Below are positions 6,764 to 11,034 of a stretch of DNA of 11,034 nucleotides, in pieces. The stretch covers positions 1 through 11,034 of the forward strand of contig QHOR01000194.1 in the NCBI GenBank assembly GCA_003219395.1. The letters are read 5' to 3'. The number at the start of each line of letters is the position of its first letter. Position 1 is the first letter of the stretch. The DNA comes from Verrucomicrobiota bacterium (GTDB taxonomy: Bacteria > Verrucomicrobiota > Verrucomicrobiia > Chthoniobacterales > UBA10450). The notes beneath the pieces are model-generated. The model was given only the letters and a program-made list of their open reading frames with translations, made no database searches and had not been told where the DNA came from. Both the position numbers and the translations under genes were made by a program.

Positions 6764-6811
6764 CCTCAATGTCGCACGTTAGAGCTCGCCCTGGTGGTCG
6801 CGTCCCAGCAC

Positions 6812-7045
6812 CTACGCGCCGTCGTTGCCAATCGCTTCAACTGGGCAACCTTCCATCGCTTCTTTGCAGAGCGCTTCCTCCTCTGGAGTCTCCGGTTGCT
6901 TGTAAACATAGGAATGACCGCCGTCGTCATTGCGCTTGAAATTGGCGGGCGCAGTTTCGCGGCATAAATCGCAGTCAATGCATTGGTCATCGACATAGAA
7001 TTTTCCTTCTACGTTTTCCGCGTATTTGTTCGCTGCGTCGGCCAT
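6812..7045 (-). CDS. Small [4Fe-4S] ferredoxin
   Basis: A 77-residue acidic electron carrier. Cys22, Cys25 and Cys28 (CIDCDLC) with Cys67 in GCPVEAI form the usual CxxCxxC...CP set for one [4Fe-4S] cluster; Cys60 is an extra cysteine, which in some single-cluster ferredoxins forms a disulfide. The pattern and the RETAPANFKRNDDGGHSYV segment match the Fer4_13-type single-cluster ferredoxins. The ATG at 7043-7045 is clear because the family's N-terminal region FYVDDQCIDCDLC follows at the normal distance; only a weak tgga precedes it. It lies upstream of thiD on the same strand with 66 bases between them. Redox partner is unknown and a functional link to thiamine synthesis is only possible by context. 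Confidence 0.93.
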   Translation of the reverse strand: MADAANKYAENVEGKFYVDDQCIDCDLCRETAPANFKRNDDGGHSYVYKQPETPEEEALCKEAMEGCPVEAIGNDGA

Positions 7046-7142
7046 AATTTATCCAGTAAAAGTGCGGGAAAACCTTAAGGAGAAACGCTCGAGGTGCAAT
7101 GCAATTTGCCCGTTGACGAGCTTTCGCGCAACCGTCAGACGT

Positions 7143-7239
7143 CGTTGACGCGTTAAATAATTGAAGCGTTGAACCGTTGAATCGGCTGTGCTGTTGTAGC
7201 CACTACCGCTTTAGTCGTTTAACGATGTAACGATTTACT
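7143..7239. repeat. Degenerate octamer arrays in the divergent ferredoxin/permease promoter region
   Basis: Positions 7143-7182 divide exactly into five octamers: cgttgacg, cgttaaat, aattgaag, cgttgaac, cgttgaat. After 33 unrelated bases, 7216-7239 gives three more of a related kind: cgtttaac, gatgtaac, gatttact. An isolated cgttgacg also occurs at 7111-7118. They lie in the 202-base gap between the ferredoxin gene and the membrane-protein operon, where promoters for both must be. Confidence 0.6.
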
Positions 7240-7247
7240 CTTTCCTG

Positions 7248-7490
7248 ATGAAACAGGGCACCGCCAGAACACTGAGAGCTTTTGCGATTGAATTGGGCAT
7301 CTATGCCCTCTTGGTCACCGGCTATTTTTTTCTGGTGCTCCATTTGCTCGGAGGGTGGCTGTACGGGCTCGAGGTTCACCACCGATACACTTATGCCGGC
7401 GTCGCGATTCTGCTCATCATCGGTCAGGCCGTTGTTCTCGAGAGTGTTACCACGTTATTGCTCCGCCTCATCAGAGGTCGCTCCGAATAA
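7248..7490 (+). CDS. Small two-helix membrane protein, unrecognised
   Basis: An 80-residue protein with two predicted membrane helices, about residues 13-36 (LRAFAIELG then IYALLVTGYFFLVLHLLGG) and 48-71 (TYAGVAILLIIGQAVVLESV), a short loop with LEVHHRYTY between them and a basic C-terminus LRLIRGRSE. By the positive-inside rule both ends are probably cytoplasmic. I do not recognise the family. It lies three bases before the TauE-type permease gene, which argues that it is real and co-expressed, perhaps as a permease partner. The ATG at 7248 has no clear Shine-Dalgarno sequence. Confidence 0.75.
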   Translation: MKQGTARTLRAFAIELGIYALLVTGYFFLVLHLLGGWLYGLEVHHRYTYAGVAILLIIGQAVVLESVTTLLLRLIRGRSE

Positions 7491-7493
7491 GCC

Positions 7494-8420
7494 ATGTTTT
7501 TTCCAATTTCCGGGGCCCACATCAGCCCGATCTACCTGGTCATTGTAGGGTTCCTCGTCGGAATCCTTGGCGGGTTCTTTGGAGTGGGCGGGAGCTTCAT
7601 TGCGGGCCCCGCCCTGCGCCTCGTCGGTTTGGACTGGAATTTCGCGGTCGGTACCGATCTGGCGCACATCGTTGGAAAATCAGTGGTGGCGGCAAAACGT
7701 CACCGCGCACTCGGAAATGTCGATCTTCGTCTCGGATTGATCATGGCAATCGGAACAATTTCCGGCGCGGAGGCAGGCGCGCAGTTGATTCAAATGTTAA
7801 AGCGCGCGGGCAATGTCAACCTGATCGTGAGCATTGTCGCAATTGTTGTCTATCTGAGCATCTCGGCCTTCATGTTGTGGGAAAGCCAAAAAACGCTGCG
7901 GTCGCAAAAACGACGGTCATCCAAAGAAAAAGTAAAAGGTGCAATTGCGAAGCGGGACAAATCGGCCTTCGGGCCCACGACGCGTGCGATCCAGCGGCTG
8001 AAGATTTGGCCGATGATTGCTCTTCCCACATCCGGCGTGAAAGCGATTTCGCTCTGGATGATTCTCCTGGTTGCGTTCGTGGGCGGAGTGTTCGGGGGCT
8101 TTCTCGGCGGAGGCGCTGGTTACATCCGGATGCCGTCGATGGTTTATGTGCTCGGGATTCCCACTCACCTGGCGGTGGGCACTGATTTGTTTGAGATCAT
8201 TATCTCGGCCAGTTATGGAACTCTCACCCATGCAATTAAGGGCAACGTCGATATCTTGATAGCGCTCGTCATGCACACAGGCGCAGCCATCGGCGCGCAA
8301 ATCGGTGCCATCTCCACGCAATATTTTGCTGGCCCGAAAATTCGGCTCGCATTTGTGCCGCTGCCGCTGATTGGCGCAGCCATCGTGATTTATACCCTGT
8401 TCACCGGACACAAATTGTAA
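7494..8420 (+). CDS. TauE/SafE-family membrane permease
   Basis: A 308-residue integral membrane protein of the TauE/SafE (DUF81) family, whose members export sulfite, sulfoacetate or related organic anions or are of unknown substrate. The family's internal duplication is clear: residues 26-77 have GGFFGVGGSFIAGPA, AVGTDLAHIVGKS and GNVD; residues 201-253 have GGFLGGGAGYIRMPS, AVGTDLFEIIISA and GNVD. Each half contributes several helices. A hydrophilic, strongly basic linker (about 131-170, SQKTLRSQKRRSSKEKV) joins them and is probably cytoplasmic. The ATG at 7494 lies three bases after the previous stop. The usp gene follows six bases later, so the permease probably works with both neighbours. 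Substrate cannot be read from the sequence. Confidence 0.9.
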   Translation: MFFPISGAHISPIYLVIVGFLVGILGGFFGVGGSFIAGPALRLVGLDWNFAVGTDLAHIVGKSVVAAKRHRALGNVDLRLGLIMAIGTISGAEAGAQLIQMLKRAGNVNLIVSIVAIVVYLSISAFMLWESQKTLRSQKRRSSKEKVKGAIAKRDKSAFGPTTRAIQRLKIWPMIALPTSGVKAISLWMILLVAFVGGVFGGFLGGGAGYIRMPSMVYVLGIPTHLAVGTDLFEIIISASYGTLTHAIKGNVDILIALVMHTGAAIGAQIGAISTQYFAGPKIRLAFVPLPLIGAAIVIYTLFTGHKL

Positions 8421-8426
8421 CGCTCG

Positions 8427-9311
8427 ATGAAGATCTTGATTTGCAGTGATGGAACGTCGCCCGCGGACAGCGCGATCCGGATCGGCGGCCTTTTGATCGG
8501 TCCAACTCACGCTAAGACAACGCTCCTTGGCATTGCGGAAAATCCGCAGGACGAACGGCCATTGCGCGATGCGCTCGAGGCACAGGCGCGGTCGCTTCGC
8601 GCACACGGGGTCGCACCCGAGATTGTTGTGCGAGAAGGCGAGCCGATTCGCCAAATTCTCATTCAAACATCGAAAAAGACGTATGATGTCGTTGTCATTG
8701 GCGCGCGGCGAAAGGGGGCGACCGGACTCTACTGGCGCTCGGAGAAGACCTACGAAGTAATCAAGTTGATTCCGCCCCCGGTCCTCGTCGCGATCGGGGA
8801 ATGCACGACATTAAAGAAGTTTCTCGTTTGCACCGGTGGAAAAGAATTCATCGAGGAAGCGGTGCAACTCACCGGCAAATTGGCTGCCGCTGTTGGAGCA
8901 TCAGTTACATTACTGCATGTAATGGCCGAGCCGCCGGCAATTTATGCGGATTTGGTCCAAATGGAAGAAGATATCGATCGATTGCTCGAATCGAAATCTG
9001 AGCTGGGAGTGAATTTGCGCAGGCAAAGAGAAAGCCTTGAGCGACTGGGTGTGCCGACGGAAGTGCACGTGCGGCATGGGATCGTTCTTGATCAGGTCTT
9101 CGCAGAGGCGCGCGAAGGAGATCACGACTTGATCGTGACAGGTTCCTCGCAAGCGCGGGGTCTACTGCGTCATTACATCATGGGCGATCTCACGCGCAGC
9201 ATTTTGAATCATGCAAATTGTCCTGTGCTCGTGGCGCGCGGGGGCCGAGCGGCAGGCGCCGGAGGTTTTTGGGGTTTTCTCAGCCGGCTGTTTCGGACGA
9301 GGCAAGGCTGA
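8427..9311 (+). CDS. Tandem-domain universal stress protein (UspA family)
   Basis: This 294-residue cytoplasmic protein holds two Usp folds. The first (1-123) opens with KILICSDGTSPADSAI and has DVVVIGARRKGATGLYW; the second (131-270) opens with KFLVCTGGKEFIEEAV and ends DLIVTGSSQARGLLRHYIMG then ILNHANCPVLVA. The nucleotide-loop GxxGx9G(S/T) is not exact in either half: in the second, Gln replaces the second Gly and the spacing is one longer, so ATP binding is uncertain. A tail (271-294) is Gly/Ala-rich and ends in an amphipathic basic-aromatic stretch, GFWGFLSRLFRTRQG, that could associate with the membrane. It is six bases after the TauE-type permease, suggesting it senses or controls that transporter. 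The ATG start lacks a Shine-Dalgarno sequence. Confidence 0.9.
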   Translation: MKILICSDGTSPADSAIRIGGLLIGPTHAKTTLLGIAENPQDERPLRDALEAQARSLRAHGVAPEIVVREGEPIRQILIQTSKKTYDVVVIGARRKGATGLYWRSEKTYEVIKLIPPPVLVAIGECTTLKKFLVCTGGKEFIEEAVQLTGKLAAAVGASVTLLHVMAEPPAIYADLVQMEEDIDRLLESKSELGVNLRRQRESLERLGVPTEVHVRHGIVLDQVFAEAREGDHDLIVTGSSQARGLLRHYIMGDLTRSILNHANCPVLVARGGRAAGAGGFWGFLSRLFRTRQG

Positions 9312-9356
9312 CGAGCGTTTTGCGTGGCTTGACATCCAAAAGTCACACGTGGTGTC

Positions 9357-10268
9357 ATGGAACACAAATTTGAACAATCCACTTTGCGCAGCTCGCGCGT
9401 GCGCCGTTGGCTTGGCCATCTTTGGCGCGAGTGGACCATCGAAAGCAGGCGTCCGATTGCTCCAGCTTTTGCGAAGCCCCAGCCGAGAGAATGGAATGAC
9501 GCGCGAGTGACGGTGTCGTGGCTCGGTCACGCGACTGTGCTCATTAATTTTTTCGGCATAACGGTCCTTACTGACCCTGTGCTTTTTCCGCGCGTTGGAA
9601 TTCGACTACCAGGATTCACTATTGGCCCGAAACGTTTGATCACGCCCGCGCTCAAATTCGACGAGCTACCCAAGATCGACCTCGTTCTTTTGTCGCACGC
9701 GCACTTCGATCATTTCGATCTGAGAACGCTGCACCGCTTTGGTGAACAGGTCAGCGTGATCACTGCTCCAAACACCGCAGAACTGCTAAGATGGACGCGT
9801 CTCCGAGACATCACGGAGCTTCGCTGGGGCAAGCACAAATCTCTTAACGCAGCTGCCGGAGCTATCACTGTCAGCGCGTTTGAAGTGAAACACTGGGGCG
9901 CCCGAACACAGCGCGATCATTATCGCGGTTATAATGGCTACCTCATTGAGCGAAACGGCCGGCGCATTCTTTTCGGTGGCGATACCGCGATGACGGACAG
10001 CTTCGCAAAGCTACGACAACCAATCGAGCTCGCCATCATGTCCATCGGCGCGTACAACCCCTGGATTCAATCACACTGCACACCGGAACAGGCGGTTGAA
10101 ATGGCAACCGCCGCTGGCGCCCGATTTATCATGCCGGTGCATCACCAAACCTTCCGGCTCAGCTTCGAACCGTTCCGGGAACCCATAGAACGCTTCCAAA
10201 CCGCTCTCCGAAACGCTCCCCAGCGCATCGCGCTACGTGAAATCGGGGAAACATTCGTGTTGCCGTAA
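9357..10268 (+). CDS. MBL-fold metal-dependent hydrolase (UlaG / NAPE-PLD-like)
   Basis: A 303-residue metallo-beta-lactamase-fold hydrolase. Metal ligands are visible: His114, His116, Asp118 and His119 in LLSHAHFDHFD, His179 in VKHWGAR, Asp209 in LFGGDTAMTDS and His262 in MPVHHQTF. The opening strand VSWLGHATVLI, with LTDPVLF, GPKRL and LPKIDLVLLSH, is typical of the subgroup related to UlaG lactonases and NAPE-hydrolysing phospholipase D. Substrate cannot be assigned. There is no signal peptide, so it is probably cytoplasmic. The ATG at 9357 keeps the basic N-terminus and the PIAPAFAKPQPREWND segment ahead of the core; it lies 45 bases after the usp gene and may be transcribed with it. Confidence 0.9.
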   Translation: MEHKFEQSTLRSSRVRRWLGHLWREWTIESRRPIAPAFAKPQPREWNDARVTVSWLGHATVLINFFGITVLTDPVLFPRVGIRLPGFTIGPKRLITPALKFDELPKIDLVLLSHAHFDHFDLRTLHRFGEQVSVITAPNTAELLRWTRLRDITELRWGKHKSLNAAAGAITVSAFEVKHWGARTQRDHYRGYNGYLIERNGRRILFGGDTAMTDSFAKLRQPIELAIMSIGAYNPWIQSHCTPEQAVEMATAAGARFIMPVHHQTFRLSFEPFREPIERFQTALRNAPQRIALREIGETFVLP

Positions 10269-10426
10269 TTGCTCGGTCACAGGGCGCCACCGCCAGAGGC
10301 GCAAAAGAAATGCAAATTGATTCGATGACGAGCAAGAGCGTGGCGTGACCACGACTGCAGAGTCTTTCCTTTCCGCCATGCGCTCTTGCCGCCATGCGAC
10401 GTGGATGCAATGTTTGCACCGCTTGT
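10269..10426. other. Intergenic stretch upstream of tRNA-Thr with inverted repeats
   Basis: GCAAGAGCG (10332-10340) and CGCTCTTGC (10381-10389) form a perfect 9-bp inverted repeat 40 bases apart. The nested CGTGG/CCACG (10339-10343 and 10349-10353) shares its first two bases with the larger stem, so the two cannot both form fully. Directly before the tRNA, TGCAA/TTGCA (10406-10410 and 10414-10418) is a small hairpin. CCGCCATGCG occurs twice with a 16-base period (10373-10382, 10389-10398). The stretch must hold the end of the hydrolase transcript and the tRNA promoter, but no clean -10/-35 pair can be named. Confidence 0.4.
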
Positions 10427-10502
10427 GCCGACGTAGCTCAGCTGGTAGAGCAGCGGTTTCGTAAACCGCAGGTCACGGGTTCGAATCCCGTCGTCGGCTC
10501 CA
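10427..10502 (+). tRNA. tRNA-Thr, anticodon CGT
   Basis: A complete 76-base tRNA cloverleaf. The acceptor stem GCCGACG (10427-10433) pairs with CGTCGGC (10492-10498). The D arm is gctc/gagc (10436-10439, 10448-10451). The anticodon stem gcggt/accgc (10453-10457, 10465-10469) holds the seven-base loop ttcgtaa with anticodon CGT at 10460-10462, reading ACG (threonine). The variable loop is five bases, and the T arm acggg/cccgt (10475-10479, 10487-10491) encloses ttcgaat. CCA is encoded at 10500-10502. The discriminator base is T (10499); A is the more usual base in bacterial tRNA-Thr. Confidence 0.97.
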
Positions 10503-10709
10503 GACTTGCCTCGCAACAATATGGAGAGCGCAAGCTATCGCGTCCTAACCTCTGCGAACGCGAACGGCTGATCTCAAGTAGTTTTTTCTTGCCAGCTACG
10601 GCTTGGCAGGCACTCCATCGCGAATTGCTAAAAACCAAATATTGAACGGCCGCCTGTAGCCACGGGCTTGCTGAAGGCAGGCTCCGCGTTAAAGGTTTCG
10701 AACTTTAGA
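10503..10709. other. Intergenic stretch between tRNA-Thr and glycosyltransferase gene
   Basis: TCGCGT (10538-10543) and ACGCGA (10558-10563) form a 6-bp stem with a 14-base loop; a T6 run (10582-10587) follows 18 bases later, too far for a classical terminator. TGCCA/TGGCA (10590-10594, 10604-10608) is another small hairpin. The only other structure is the inverted repeat at 10652-10682. No credible protein gene is seen here on either strand. Confidence 0.4.
10652..10682. repeat. Imperfect palindromic element containing CCTGTAGCCACGG
   Basis: GCCTG (10652-10656) pairs with CAGGC (10678-10682), and an inner AGCC/GGCT (10658-10661, 10665-10668) closes a three-base loop. The 13 bases at 10653-10665 recur exactly, inverted, at 667-679, and the nine-base core tgtagccac recurs at 7195-7203. 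It looks like a degenerate copy of an interspersed repeat. Confidence 0.4.
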
Positions 10710-11034
10710 ATGACTGACTCGTTTTCCAATTCCGTATCAATCATCCTTCCAACCTTAAACGAGGAGGATAACATCGTGCCGCTGGTTTCGGAAATTACCG
10801 CGTGCACTGTTCCTTTTCGGGAAATCTTGTTCGTTGACGATCATTCCATCGACGCAACTCGCGATAAGATTCGTACTCTCGCGGAAAGTCAGCCGATCCG
10901 CTTGATCGAACAGGACGCCGCAGATCCTGGGTTAGCCGGTGCCATCATGTCGGGCGCGCGGGCGGCGAAGCGAGAGATTCTTCTGGTGATGGACGCTGAT
11001 TTGAGTCATCCGGCTGATCGGATCAAAGATTTAG
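10710..11034 (+). CDS. DPM1-like family 2 glycosyltransferase, N-terminal fragment
   Basis: The first 108 residues of a GT2-family glycosyltransferase that runs off the right edge. The GT-A fold start is clear: VSIILPTLNEEDNI (9-22), the nucleotide-binding EILFVDDHSIDAT (38-50), the DPGLAGAIMSGARAAKR segment (72-88), and the metal-binding DxD in VMDADLSHP (93-101). DADLSHP together with the GLxxA block is characteristic of dolichol- or polyprenol-phosphate mannose synthases, so the likely reaction is transfer of a sugar from a nucleotide sugar to a polyprenyl phosphate on the cytoplasmic membrane face. Donor and acceptor cannot be fixed without the rest. The ATG at 10710 is the natural start; AAAGG lies rather far upstream (10691-10695). 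Confidence 0.9.
   Translation, partial: MTDSFSNSVSIILPTLNEEDNIVPLVSEITACTVPFREILFVDDHSIDATRDKIRTLAESQPIRLIEQDAADPGLAGAIMSGARAAKREILLVMDADLSHPADRIKDL

Noticed and set aside
7355..8185. Long plus-strand frame overlapping the permease gene
   Set aside because: An Arg/His-rich shadow of the TauE-type gene, which has clear membrane helices and family motifs in another frame.
9329..9357. Perfect TTGACA as a -35 element for the MBL-fold hydrolase
   Set aside because: A -10 element at normal spacing would fall on the start codon itself and no TATAAT-like sequence is there.
10277..10519. Minus-strand reading frame containing DDGIRTRDLRFTKPLLYQL
   Set aside because: It is the antisense of the tRNA-Thr gene; such strings are a well-known spurious protein prediction over tRNAs.
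10438..10638. Minus-strand frame ending TTGFEPVTCGLRNRCSTS
   Set aside because: Antisense of the tRNA; no independent support.
10394..10645. Plus-strand reading frame containing ADVAQLVEQRFRKPQVTGSN
   Set aside because: It is a direct translation through the tRNA-Thr gene, another classic false protein.

Overview
The window is an ordinary-looking stretch of a Gram-negative bacterial chromosome with mid-50s GC content by eye. It holds eleven complete protein genes, two genes cut by the window edges, one small unrecognised membrane-protein gene and one tRNA gene. Codon use, the gene set (purD next to an S41-like exported protein and rnc; TauE plus a tandem-domain universal stress protein; a DPM1-like glycosyltransferase) and the short heptamer/octamer intergenic repeats would fit a soil Verrucomicrobiota bacterium. 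That placement is inferred from memory of such genomes and is not proven by the sequence. I see no prophage, insertion sequence, CRISPR array or classical defence system.

Layout. Positions 1-414 (minus) hold a two-CBS-domain protein cut by the left edge. After a non-coding gap with a perfect 16-bp tandem duplication comes an HxlR-family regulator (635-1060, minus), divergent from an HtrA/Deg-type serine protease (1187-2248, plus) that has no visible export signal. A small DUF2251-like protein (about 2406-2735) leads into purD (2752-4041), an exported S41-peptidase-like protein that has lost its catalytic residues (4041-5168), and rnc (5170-5859). These four are packed with overlaps or gaps of a few bases and probably form one operon. 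Convergent to it are thiD (5918 to about 6745, minus) and a small [4Fe-4S] ferredoxin (6812-7045, minus). Divergent from the ferredoxin is a second compact operon: a two-helix membrane protein (7248-7490), a TauE/SafE-type permease (7494-8420) and a two-domain universal stress protein (8427-9311). A metallo-beta-lactamase-fold hydrolase (9357-10268), tRNA-Thr(CGT) (10427-10502) and the start of a DPM1-like glycosyltransferase (10710 to the edge) complete the window.

How it fits together. purD (purine synthesis), thiD (thiamine pyrimidine branch) and rnc (RNA processing) are housekeeping genes. The permease/stress-protein cluster looks like a transport module with a cytoplasmic nucleotide-fold partner. 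The points most worth a second look are the conserved-spacing but catalytically dead S41 protein, the apparent thiD start codon lying inside a heptamer repeat array, the in-register octamer arrays upstream of the permease operon, the seven-codon mini-cistron that may load ribosomes onto purD, and the near-absence of Shine-Dalgarno sequences. No wholly new system is obvious. The membrane-protein/TauE/Usp trio is the nearest candidate for an under-described functional unit.
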